Source: Bacteroidales bacterium (GTDB lineage: Bacteria > Bacteroidota > Bacteroidia > Bacteroidales > Muribaculaceae). From it: a stretch of 38,651 nucleotides of DNA. The position numbers and the translations under genes were made by a program. The stretch is taken from contig SFOH01000011.1 in assembly GCA_004552485.1 (NCBI GenBank), positions 1-38,651 on the forward strand, in the 5' to 3' direction. Position 1 is the stretch's first letter. Every line of letters starts with the position of its first letter. Shown one piece after another: positions 14,701 through 22,595 of the stretch. The notes below the pieces were generated by a model. It was not told the origin of the DNA, did no database searches, and saw only the letters and a list, made by a program, of their open reading frames with translations.

Positions 14701-15141
14701 ATGCACGAGCGTTTCTTTTGGCAGGCCGAGGGCATCGAGATGCCACGGCTCGACTTCCCGCTCCTGGAAGAGTGGATAGGGCTGGTTGCAGCTGCTCACC
14801 ACCGCACGGTGGGTGAACTGTCATATATATTCTGTAACGACGAATATATTCTCTCTGTCAACCGCCAATTCCTGAATCACGATTACTTCACGGACATCAT
14901 CACCTTTGACTATTGTCGCGGGCAAATGCTGCGCGGCGATATGGTCATTTCCCTGGAGACGGTGGCCAGCAATGCCCGCCAGCAGGGAGCGCCCTACATG
15001 GAAGAGCTGTGGCGCGTTATCATCCACGGCGTCCTCCACCTCTGCGGCATCAACGACAAAGGACCGGGCGAGCGTGAGGTTATGGAGGCCAACGAGAATG
15101 CGGCCCTGGAGATGCTCCACCGCCTGCAATACGGCGTGTGA
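14701..15141 (+). CDS. ybeY: Endoribonuclease YbeY (rRNA maturation factor)
   Basis: A 146-residue metal-dependent endoribonuclease that matures 16S rRNA 3' ends and takes part in ribosome quality control. The signature HGVLHLCGIND lies near residues 109-119: two His ligands are present at the usual four-residue spacing, but the third ligand position, usually His, is Asp (followed by Lys). I recall this as normal for Bacteroidetes YbeY, so I do not read it as inactivation. The upstream SVNRQFLNHDYFTDIITFDY segment is also typical (usual form: LN..yR..d..TDVLSF). The ATG at 14701 is chosen over 14575 because the promoter lies between them and because YbeY proteins begin here. It precedes mnmG by 50 bases and is probably co-transcribed. 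Confidence 0.92.
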   Translation: MHERFFWQAEGIEMPRLDFPLLEEWIGLVAAAHHRTVGELSYIFCNDEYILSVNRQFLNHDYFTDIITFDYCRGQMLRGDMVISLETVASNARQQGAPYMEELWRVIIHGVLHLCGINDKGPGEREVMEANENAALEMLHRLQYGV

Positions 15142-15191
15142 AGGGCTTGTCTGCGGCTTCTTTGATATAAACTACTAACAGAATACGGCGC

Positions 15192-17069
15192 ATGAAATTT
15201 GACTATGATGTGATTGTTGTTGGCGCCGGTCATGCCGGATGCGAGGCCGCACATGCTGCGGCACGCCTCGGCGCGTCCACGCTGCTCATCACCATCGACA
15301 TGAACAAGATTGCGCAGATGAGCTGCAATCCGGCTGTCGGCGGCATCGCCAAAGGTCAGATTGTCAGAGAGATAGATGCTATGGGCGGTATGATGGGACG
15401 CGTCACTGACGCTGCTTCCATCCAGTTCCGTATGCTCAACCGCAGCAAAGGTCCCGCCATGTGGAGCCCGCGCAGCCAGTGCGACCGCATGGCTTTCTCC
15501 GCCGCCTGGCGACATATTCTGGAGAATACTCCCAACCTCTATATGTGGCAGGACACTGTCACTGAGGTGGTTATGGACGGCGACAGGGTAGGGGGCGTGG
15601 TTACCGGCAACGGCGCCCGCTTCACCGCCAAAGCCGTGGTGCTCACCAACGGCACCTTCCTCAACGGACTCATGCACATCGGTCGCACCAAGGTGCCCGG
15701 CGGCCGCGTCAGTGAACCGGCCAGCTACGGTCTCACCGAACAGCTGACTGCCATGGGCTTCCGCGCCGACCGCATGAAAACCGGTACACCCGTTCGTGTC
15801 GACGGCCGCAGCATCGACTGGAACCTTACCACCGAACAGCCTGGAGATACTGATTTTCACCACTTTAGCTATATGCCGGACAGTCGCGGACACCTGCGTC
15901 AGCGCCCCTGCAACATAGTCTACACCAACCCCGAAACCCACGAAGTTCTGCGCCGCGGTCTGCCCGACTCGCCGCTCTACAACGGACAGATTCAGTCTAT
16001 CGGACCGCGCTATTGTCCGTCGATCGAGACAAAGATTGTCACCTTCGCCGACAAGACAGAGCACCAGCTTTTCCTGGAGCCGGAGGGTGAGAACACACAG
16101 GAATACTATGTCAACGGCTTCAGCTCGTCGCTGCCCATCAACATACAGATTGAGGCGCTGCAGACCATTCCCGCTCTGCGCAATGTGCAGATCTACCGCC
16201 CCGGCTATGCCATCGAATACGACTTCTTCGACCCCACGCAGTTGCGTGCCACACTGGCCACACAGCTCGTCGACAACCTCTTCTTCGCCGGCCAAATCAA
16301 CGGTACGACGGGCTACGAAGAGGCCGCAGGACAGGGCTTGATTGCCGGTGCGAACGCCGCACTGATGGTGCAAGGAAAGCCCGAATTCACCCTCAACCGC
16401 GACCAGGCATACATCGGAGTTCTCATCGACGACCTCATCACGAAGGGTGTCGACGAACCCTACCGCATGTTCACCTCGCGTGCCGAATACCGCACGCTGC
16501 TGCGCCAGGACAACGCCGATGCGCGCCTCACATCCCTCGCCTATGAGGTCGGACTCGTCGATGAACAGCGCATGGAGACCTTCCGCCGCAAGGAGAAGCT
16601 GACGCAGCGGATGCTCGACTTCGCCGCCAAAACCCTCGTGAAGGGTGGGGAGGTGAACGCACTTTTGGAAGAAGAAGGCAGTGCTCCCTTGCGCGAAAGC
16701 GTGCGCCTCGCACAGCTGCTCACCCGTCCGCAGCTCACCCTCGACATGCTTGTAACGGCACTCCCTGCGCTGCGCAAAGAGGCCGAAAAGATTGACGCCG
16801 ACCTACGCGACGAAGTGCTCGAGAGCGTTGAGGTGCAGATCAAATATCAGGGCTATATCGACCGCGAACGACAGAATGCCGACAAGATGCACAGCCTCGA
16901 GGACGTGCGACTTCGCCCCGATTTCGATTACGAAAGTCTCCATGCCCTGAGCACCGAGGCACGCCAGAAACTCACACGTCACCGTCCGGCCACCCTCGGA
17001 CAAGCGTCGCGAATCCCCGGTGTCAGTCCCGCCGACATCAATGTCCTGCTCCTCCTCTTGGGCAGATGA
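15192..17069 (+). CDS. mnmG: tRNA uridine-5-carboxymethylaminomethyl modification enzyme MnmG
   Basis: A 625-residue FAD enzyme (formerly GidA) that, with MnmE, installs the carboxymethylaminomethyl group on wobble uridine 34 of several tRNAs. The N-terminal FAD-binding motif GAGHAGCEAA starts at Gly11, and the family signatures NPAVGGIAKGQIVREIDAMGG-like stretch and GTPVRVDGRSID are present. The C-terminal region carries the helical tail ending TLGQASRIPGVSPADINVLL, needed for MnmE and tRNA binding. Length is normal for the family. In many bacteria mnmG lies near oriC, which agrees with the parS site found 50 bases after its stop codon. It is probably co-transcribed with ybeY. Confidence 0.97.
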   Translation: MKFDYDVIVVGAGHAGCEAAHAAARLGASTLLITIDMNKIAQMSCNPAVGGIAKGQIVREIDAMGGMMGRVTDAASIQFRMLNRSKGPAMWSPRSQCDRMAFSAAWRHILENTPNLYMWQDTVTEVVMDGDRVGGVVTGNGARFTAKAVVLTNGTFLNGLMHIGRTKVPGGRVSEPASYGLTEQLTAMGFRADRMKTGTPVRVDGRSIDWNLTTEQPGDTDFHHFSYMPDSRGHLRQRPCNIVYTNPETHEVLRRGLPDSPLYNGQIQSIGPRYCPSIETKIVTFADKTEHQLFLEPEGENTQEYYVNGFSSSLPINIQIEALQTIPALRNVQIYRPGYAIEYDFFDPTQLRATLATQLVDNLFFAGQINGTTGYEEAAGQGLIAGANAALMVQGKPEFTLNRDQAYIGVLIDDLITKGVDEPYRMFTSRAEYRTLLRQDNADARLTSLAYEVGLVDEQRMETFRRKEKLTQRMLDFAAKTLVKGGEVNALLEEEGSAPLRESVRLAQLLTRPQLTLDMLVTALPALRKEAEKIDADLRDEVLESVEVQIKYQGYIDRERQNADKMHSLEDVRLRPDFDYESLHALSTEARQKLTRHRPATLGQASRIPGVSPADINVLLLLLGR

Positions 17070-17118
17070 AATATGAAACGAACAAACGTGTAACAAATAG
17101 AGAAACAAATCGTGGTGT

Positions 17119-17134
17119 TGTTCCACGTGAAACA
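17119..17134. promoter_or_regulatory. parS: parS centromere site (ParB/Spo0J binding)
   Basis: TGTTCCACGTGAAACA is an exact match to the canonical bacterial parS consensus TGTTNCACGTGAAACA, and one further base on each side keeps the symmetry. It lies in the intergenic space between mnmG and apt. ParB loads here and spreads to organise chromosome segregation. parS sites cluster close to the replication origin in most bacteria, so this site places the window in the origin-proximal region. I scanned other CACGTG cores in the window (for example near 11089, 18818, 25354 and 34767); none has the parS flanks. Confidence 0.92.
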
Positions 17135-17183
17135 ATCACCCCAATAATCAGCGTATAATCAACTACTTAACCCCGTTTTAAAA

Positions 17184-17702
17184 ATGGAATATATCAAAAG
17201 TAAAATTCGTGACGTGATTGATTTCCCCACCAAGGGAATAGTGTTCAAGGATCTCACTACGGTCTTCAAAGACCCCCGTGCTCTCCACATCATCGGCTGG
17301 GACCTCTCTCAGCTCTACCGTGACAAAGGTGTCACCAAGGTGGTCGGCATCGAGAGCCGCGGCTTCATCGGCGGCAGCATCCTGGCCTTTGAATTAGGCG
17401 CCGGTTTCGTGCCCGCCCGCAAACCCGGCAAGCTCCCCGCAGACACCGTTCGCGCCGAGTACACCAAAGAGTATGGCGTTGACGTGATCGAGATGCACCG
17501 CGACGCTATCACCGAGGACGATGTTGTTGTTCTCCACGACGATGTTCTGGCTACCGGTGGTACGATGGCCGCTGCCTACGAGCTGGTGAAGAGCATGAAC
17601 CCCAAGAAGGTTTACATCAACTTCATCATCGAGCTCACCGCCCTCAACGGCCGCGCCAACCTGCCCGCCGACGCCGAGGTTACCTCGCTCATTAAATATT
17701 GA
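17184..17702 (+). CDS. apt: Adenine phosphoribosyltransferase
   Basis: A 172-residue cytoplasmic salvage enzyme joining adenine to PRPP to give AMP. Seen directly: the N-terminal IRDVIDFPTKGIVFKDLT segment typical of Apt, the central GIESRGFIGGSILAFELGAGFVPARKPGKLP region, and the PRPP-binding motif VVLHDDVLATGGTMAA near residues 114-129. Length is standard. The gene follows the parS site, is preceded by an AT-rich leader, and is followed by a hairpin at 17747-17780, so it may be transcribed alone. The apt-uvrC order after mnmG is one I recall from other Bacteroidales. Confidence 0.96.
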   Translation: MEYIKSKIRDVIDFPTKGIVFKDLTTVFKDPRALHIIGWDLSQLYRDKGVTKVVGIESRGFIGGSILAFELGAGFVPARKPGKLPADTVRAEYTKEYGVDVIEMHRDAITEDDVVVLHDDVLATGGTMAAAYELVKSMNPKKVYINFIIELTALNGRANLPADAEVTSLIKY

Positions 17703-17746
17703 GAAATCGGGCGCTCCGCCTGCGCGCCCCTTCTGCAAAGTCTAAC

Positions 17747-17780
17747 GGAAGATGCCATCGCGGCTGCGGTGGCATCTTCC
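17747..17780 (+). terminator. Strong stem-loop after apt (possible terminator)
   Basis: Arms GGAAGATGCCATC (17747-17759) and GGTGGCATCTTCC (17768-17780) pair over 13 positions with one G-T wobble around an 8-base loop. No T-run follows, so it may be a Rho-dependent end, a transcript-stabilising hairpin or a terminator of unusual form. The remaining ~200 bases to uvrC are GC-rich and hold no gene I can support. Confidence 0.5.
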
Positions 17781-17982
17781 ATAACAGGCCGCGGAAACCG
17801 CAAGCCGCGGGCTTCCGGCACGGTCAAACACCGCCGCAACCCCGCCCGCTCCGGCCGCCCGGGCCGCTTGCACGCCCCCGCCAACATTGAGGACAGCCCC
17901 GTGGTTGACGCCCGCGCAAGGCTCCAGAACCTCCGGGCCCGGTGGTTTGTTTGTATTTTGAAACGCATTTATTGATTCGGTT

Positions 17983-19833
17983 ATGGCCAAACACCTCAAG
18001 AACGAAAAGCTGAAAGAGAAAATCGCTATTCTCCCCGACACCCCCGGCGTCTACACTTACTACGACAAGACGGGGAAGGTGATCTATGTGGGTAAGGCCA
18101 AGAACCTGAAGCGCCGCGTTTCGTCCTACTTCAACCGCACGCACGACTGCCTGCGCACGAATCTGCTCGTGCAGAACATCGCCGACATGAGCTATATAGT
18201 CGTTCCCACCGAACAGGATGCCCTTAACCTCGAGAACTCCATGATCAAAGAGTACAAGCCGCACTACAATGTGCTGCTCAAAGACGACAAGAGCTACCCC
18301 TGGATTGTGGTCACCAACGAGCTCTATCCGCGTGTGTTCATGACGCGCCAGCACATCAAGGACGGCAGCAAATACTACGGCCCGTATACCAATGTGTCCG
18401 TGGCGCACACCGTCCTCAAACTCATCGCCGAGCTATATCCCGTGCGCACCTGCCGCCTGAACATCACGCAGGACTATATAAACAAGGAGAAAGGACGCCT
18501 GTGCCTGAAATATCACCTCAAAAGCTGCCAGGGATGCTGCCGCGGCCTCGTCTCCCCCGAGCAGTATCGCGCTAATATTGAGCATATTAAGCAGATTCTG
18601 CGCGGCGAGACAAACGAGCTGATGGCCTATCTCAAGCAGGGCATGGAAAAGTTTGCCTCGGAACTGCGTTTTGAGGAGGCGCAGGAGCTCAAAGAGAAGT
18701 ATGACCTGATACAAAACTACCGCTCGCGGTCGGTCATCGTCTCGCAGACCATCGACGAACTGGACGTCTTCGGCATCGACGACGAGCCCGGTTCGGACAT
18801 ATACATCAACTATATGCACGTGCGCCATGGCGCCGTCGTGCGCTCCGTGACGCTGCGCTACAAATGCCGCCTCGACGAGACGCGCGCCGACCTCCTCTCC
18901 TACGCCATGGACGAGATTCGCACCTCGCTCGGCGTCACCTACGACGAGGTCATTGTCGCCGAACTCCCCGCCGTCGACATGGAGGGCGTGACGTTCACCA
19001 TCCCGCGCCGCGGCGACAAAAGCAAGCTCCTGGAGGTGTCTCAGCACAACGCGCGCCAGGCCCGCACCGACGACCTCAAGCACCTGGAGCGCCACGACCC
19101 CGACGCCCGCACCGACAAACTCATGGAGCGCATGAAAGCCGACTTCCGACTCACCGTCGAGCCGCGCCATATCGAGTGCTTCGACAACTCTAATATCCAG
19201 GGTACCAACCCCGTAGCCTCCTGCGTCGTCTTCCGAAACGGCAAACCGGCCAAGAAAGACTACCGCCATTTCAAGATTAAGACCGTTGTCGGCGCCGACG
19301 ACTTCGCCACGATGAAAGAGGTGCTCACGCGCCGCTATTCGCGCATGCTCATGGAGAATCCCGACGACCTGCCGCAGCTCATCGTCGTGGACGGCGGCAA
19401 GGGCCAGCTGAGCAGCGCCGTCGAGGCCCTCGAGGAGATGGGCCTGCGCGGCACCATCGCCGTGGTGGGCATCGCCAAGCGCCTCGAGGAAATCTATTTC
19501 CCGGGCGACACGCTGCCGCTCTACATCTCCAAGACCAGCGAGAGCCTGCGCGTCGTCCAACACCTGCGCGACGAGGCCCACCGCTTCGGAATCACCTTCC
19601 ACCGCGACCTGCGCAGCAAGGGCCAGATTCGCGGCGAGCTCGACTCCATCAAGGGCATCGGCCCCGCCACCGCCGGCACCCTCCTGCGCCACTTCCGCAG
19701 CGTCAAGCGAATTCGCGAAGCCTCGCTCCAGGAGGTCGCCGCCGTCATCGGTCCCGCCAAGGCACGCCTTCTCAAGCAGGGCCTCGATGCCAACGCCGGG
19801 CAGGGCGCCGCTGAGTCCACCGACCAAAAATGA
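17983..19833 (+). CDS. uvrC: Excinuclease ABC subunit C
   Basis: A 616-residue nucleotide excision repair nuclease that cuts both sides of a lesion bound by UvrA/UvrB. Domains in order: GIY-YIG nuclease at the N-terminus (LPDTPGVYTYYDKTGKVIYVG, about 14-95); a Cys-containing linker (CLKYHLKSCQGCCRG, around 170-185); a UVR motif for UvrB binding (FASELRFEEAQELKEKYDLI, about 225-245); an RNase-H-like endonuclease domain with FDNSNIQGTNPVASCVVF and VVDGGKGQLSSA; and a tandem helix-hairpin-helix at the end (IKGIGPATAGTLLRHF). Length is standard. It is followed after 30 bases by dtd, and the two are probably co-transcribed. Confidence 0.97.
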   Translation: MAKHLKNEKLKEKIAILPDTPGVYTYYDKTGKVIYVGKAKNLKRRVSSYFNRTHDCLRTNLLVQNIADMSYIVVPTEQDALNLENSMIKEYKPHYNVLLKDDKSYPWIVVTNELYPRVFMTRQHIKDGSKYYGPYTNVSVAHTVLKLIAELYPVRTCRLNITQDYINKEKGRLCLKYHLKSCQGCCRGLVSPEQYRANIEHIKQILRGETNELMAYLKQGMEKFASELRFEEAQELKEKYDLIQNYRSRSVIVSQTIDELDVFGIDDEPGSDIYINYMHVRHGAVVRSVTLRYKCRLDETRADLLSYAMDEIRTSLGVTYDEVIVAELPAVDMEGVTFTIPRRGDKSKLLEVSQHNARQARTDDLKHLERHDPDARTDKLMERMKADFRLTVEPRHIECFDNSNIQGTNPVASCVVFRNGKPAKKDYRHFKIKTVVGADDFATMKEVLTRRYSRMLMENPDDLPQLIVVDGGKGQLSSAVEALEEMGLRGTIAVVGIAKRLEEIYFPGDTLPLYISKTSESLRVVQHLRDEAHRFGITFHRDLRSKGQIRGELDSIKGIGPATAGTLLRHFRSVKRIREASLQEVAAVIGPAKARLLKQGLDANAGQGAAESTDQK

Positions 19834-19863
19834 AAAACCAAAACCAATCATAACTCACTGATA

Positions 19864-20322
19864 ATGAAGCTTGTAATACAGAGAGTGAAGGACGCGTCCG
19901 TCACTGTTGACGCCCGGACTGTCGGCGCCGTCGGCCCGGGCATGATGGTGCTCGTGGGCATCGAAACGGGTGACACGGAGGCCGACTGCGACCGCCTCAT
20001 CGCCAAAACCACAGCCCTCCGCATCTTTGACGACGAAAACGGCGTGATGAACAAAAGCATTATCGATGCAGGCGGCAATATATTGGCAATCAGTCAGTTC
20101 ACCCTGCTTGCCGACTGCCGCAAAGGCAACCGTCCGAGCTATATCCGCGCGGCGCGTCCCGAGCAGGCCGTGCCCCTCTACGACCGCTATTGCGCCGGCC
20201 TGGAGAGCGCCCTCGGTCGTCCCGTCGCCCGCGGCATCTTCGGCGCAGACATGAAGGTCTCGCTCATCAACGACGGCCCCGTCACCATCCTCCTCGAGTC
20301 GCGCGACGGCGCCATTCTCTGA
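19864..20322 (+). CDS. dtd: D-aminoacyl-tRNA deacylase
   Basis: A 152-residue cytoplasmic homodimer that removes D-amino acids, and wrongly attached glycine, from tRNA. The cross-subunit active-site motifs are both visible: SQFTLL near residues 77-82 and NDGPVTI near 137-143 (family NxGPxT). The N-terminus MKLVIQRVKDASVTVD is typical, and length is standard. It lies 30 bases after uvrC and 60 before comEC. In Bacteroides I recall dtd being followed by a MazG-type pyrophosphohydrolase and then deoC; here comEC and an M6 protease occupy that interval instead. Confidence 0.96.
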   Translation: MKLVIQRVKDASVTVDARTVGAVGPGMMVLVGIETGDTEADCDRLIAKTTALRIFDDENGVMNKSIIDAGGNILAISQFTLLADCRKGNRPSYIRAARPEQAVPLYDRYCAGLESALGRPVARGIFGADMKVSLINDGPVTILLESRDGAIL

Positions 20323-20381
20323 AAAAATCGTCCGGGCTGCCGCAGCCGACATTTTGCTGAGCAGCCCGCAATTATACCTCC

Positions 20382-22418
20382 GTGAAAGGCTTTGACACGA
20401 TAAAAACGGCACGCGTGCCGGCGCTGCCGCTGCTGTTGGGAACGGCGGCGGGCATCCTCCTGGCCATCGCCGACGTGTGGGCCGTGCCCGCGGCCATCGC
20501 AGGCGTGGTGCTGGCGCTTGTGATGTGGCGCCTCGGACGCCTGTTCTTAGGATCGATAGCCGTGGGCGTCGCCCTCGGTGTGTTCATGACCCTGCCGCGC
20601 CTGCCGCAGCCCTTGCCGCAACAGTTCACGCACGGCCAAGTCACTGCCACACTGCGAGTTGACAAAGTCTACGGCGACGCCGAAAGCAACCGCTACCTTG
20701 CCACAATCGACACCCTCGCGGGGCTGCCCACGCGCCTGCCCGTGATGGTGAACATGCTCCGCAGCAGCGACGCCCTGCGCCCCGGCACCGTCCTCACCGT
20801 CCCCGTCGAGCTGCAGCAGCCCGACCCAGTCGCCGACCTGCCCGATCAGACGCCGGAGGCTACCATGCTGCGCCGCCTCGGAATCTCCGCCGTGGCCTTC
20901 GCCGAGGGCGACAGCATCAGCTCGCTCGCATACCAACCCACTGCGGCACAGCGTTTTACCGCCACCGCGCAGGAGCACATCGCCGACGCCGTCTACGCCA
21001 TGAACTGCGACGCGCCGACCACCGCCTTCCTCCTCGCCCTCATCGCCGGCGACGACACCACCATCGAGACCGCCCGCGAGGATGCTTTCCGCGCTACCGG
21101 CATCGCTCATGTGCTGGCTCTCAGCGGTTTGCATGTCGGCGTCATCGTCTGGCTGGCCATGCTGCTGCTCACGCCCGTCTTCAGCCTTCGCGGAGGCCGC
21201 ACCGTCGGCTATATTCTGCTGGCCGTCACCATCTTACTCTATGCCCTCGCCACCGGTCTCAGCGCTTCCGTGGCCCGCGCCGCCGTGATGGTGGCCGTCT
21301 TCATCTTCACCAAACTCAAAAACCGAGCGCCCTCGCCATACAACGCCCTCTTCTTCACCGTCTTTATATGGCTGTGCATCAATCCGTTGTGGATATTCTC
21401 GGCCGGACTTCAGCTGAGCGCCGCCGCCGTCTTCGTCATCATCTGGCTGTCGCCGATCGTCTGCCCCGTCACCATGCCGGCGCGCCTCCGCAGCATCCTC
21501 TCGCTCGTTGCCATTCCCATCATCGCGCTCACCGGAACAAGCTTGCTGACAGCCTATTACTTCCACCGGCTGCCGCTGTGGTTTCTGCCCGTCAACATTG
21601 TTGCGGGCCTCACCGTGCCGCTGATGGTGGCTCTGGGCGCGATAGGCTGCCTCCTCACCGCCGCCGGCTTCACCACGAGCCTGCTCTCCGGCACCCTCAA
21701 TGGCCTATACGCCGTCCTCGACAGCACCGCCGCATGGTTCGCCGCGCTCCCCGGCGGCGTGGCCACGAACATCTATCCGCACTGGTGGCAGACACTCGCT
21801 TATGCGCTGGCTCTCAGCGTGATGGGGTGGGGGACATGGCGCCGCTCGCGCACTATCGCCATCAGCGGCGCACTGCTCTTCGTCGCCGTTTTCTTCAGCC
21901 TCGTGCACACACCGGGGCGCCGCGGTCCCGACGAGCTCCACATCCCGCGCCGGCCCCATTTCACCGAAATTATCATCCGCCACGACCGCGACGCCTGGAC
22001 CATCACCGACGAACTCTTCCCCGGACAGCTCTCCAACCTCCTCGCCCGCGACTACCTCGGCACGCGAGGCATTGACTCACTGACAGTTATGGCCGATACA
22101 GCCGACGTCGCGCCGGGCATCCGGCGCCACGGCCCGCTAATCGACTTCCACGGCCTCACAATCCTCGTGCTCAACACCGACGACATCGCCTATTCAGCCC
22201 CGCACGTCGACTATCTGCTTGTGTGCAAAGGCTTTACCGGAAAAATCCGGCAGGCCGCTCGGGCCGTCCACGCCGACACCGTCCTCCTGGCCGCATCGCT
22301 CAACCGCCGCCGTGCGCGCCGCTATGCCGCCGAGCTCATCGCCGACTCCATCGCCGTGCGCATGCTCCACGACCGCCCCTTCTCGCTGACAGCGCCCGCG
22401 ACAGCCGAAAAACCGTAG
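20382..22418 (+). CDS. comEC: ComEC/Rec2-family DNA-uptake channel protein
   Basis: A 678-residue polytopic inner-membrane protein. Two or three hydrophobic segments open the protein, followed by a soluble OB-like region (about 80-180, DUF4131). The Competence domain (about 210-490) contains the hallmark GIAHVLALSGLHVGVIVWL and several further membrane helices. ComEC forms the channel that passes single-stranded DNA into the cytoplasm during natural transformation. The C-terminal ~170 residues show no HxHxDH metallo-beta-lactamase motif, so the extracellular nuclease domain found in Firmicutes ComEC is absent or degenerate, as is usual in Bacteroidetes. The start is a GTG; no in-frame ATG nearby gives a better N-terminus. 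It is probably read with uvrC-dtd. Confidence 0.9.
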   Translation: MKGFDTIKTARVPALPLLLGTAAGILLAIADVWAVPAAIAGVVLALVMWRLGRLFLGSIAVGVALGVFMTLPRLPQPLPQQFTHGQVTATLRVDKVYGDAESNRYLATIDTLAGLPTRLPVMVNMLRSSDALRPGTVLTVPVELQQPDPVADLPDQTPEATMLRRLGISAVAFAEGDSISSLAYQPTAAQRFTATAQEHIADAVYAMNCDAPTTAFLLALIAGDDTTIETAREDAFRATGIAHVLALSGLHVGVIVWLAMLLLTPVFSLRGGRTVGYILLAVTILLYALATGLSASVARAAVMVAVFIFTKLKNRAPSPYNALFFTVFIWLCINPLWIFSAGLQLSAAAVFVIIWLSPIVCPVTMPARLRSILSLVAIPIIALTGTSLLTAYYFHRLPLWFLPVNIVAGLTVPLMVALGAIGCLLTAAGFTTSLLSGTLNGLYAVLDSTAAWFAALPGGVATNIYPHWWQTLAYALALSVMGWGTWRRSRTIAISGALLFVAVFFSLVHTPGRRGPDELHIPRRPHFTEIIIRHDRDAWTITDELFPGQLSNLLARDYLGTRGIDSLTVMADTADVAPGIRRHGPLIDFHGLTILVLNTDDIAYSAPHVDYLLVCKGFTGKIRQAARAVHADTVLLAASLNRRRARRYAAELIADSIAVRMLHDRPFSLTAPATAEKP

Positions 22419-22453
22419 CGCGTTACCCAAAAATCATTAAAAAGTGCACAGAA

Positions 22454-22486
22454 TTTGTGAGTTACGCCTTCTTTTTATTATCTTTG
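22454..22486 (+). promoter_or_regulatory. Promoter of the M6 metalloprotease gene
   Basis: TTTG (22454-22457), a 21-base spacer and TATCTTTG (22479-22486) match the Bacteroidetes consensus. The leader is about 100 bases, so the protease is transcribed independently of comEC. Confidence 0.75.
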
Positions 22487-22595
22487 CAAATTGCAAACGA
22501 CGACATGGCCGACCCTACGGGGAGCAGCCCTGTCGCCCGAACGCGCCTTACCGGCCGCTGAGACCTGACTCACCGACCCCAAAATCGTACCAATC

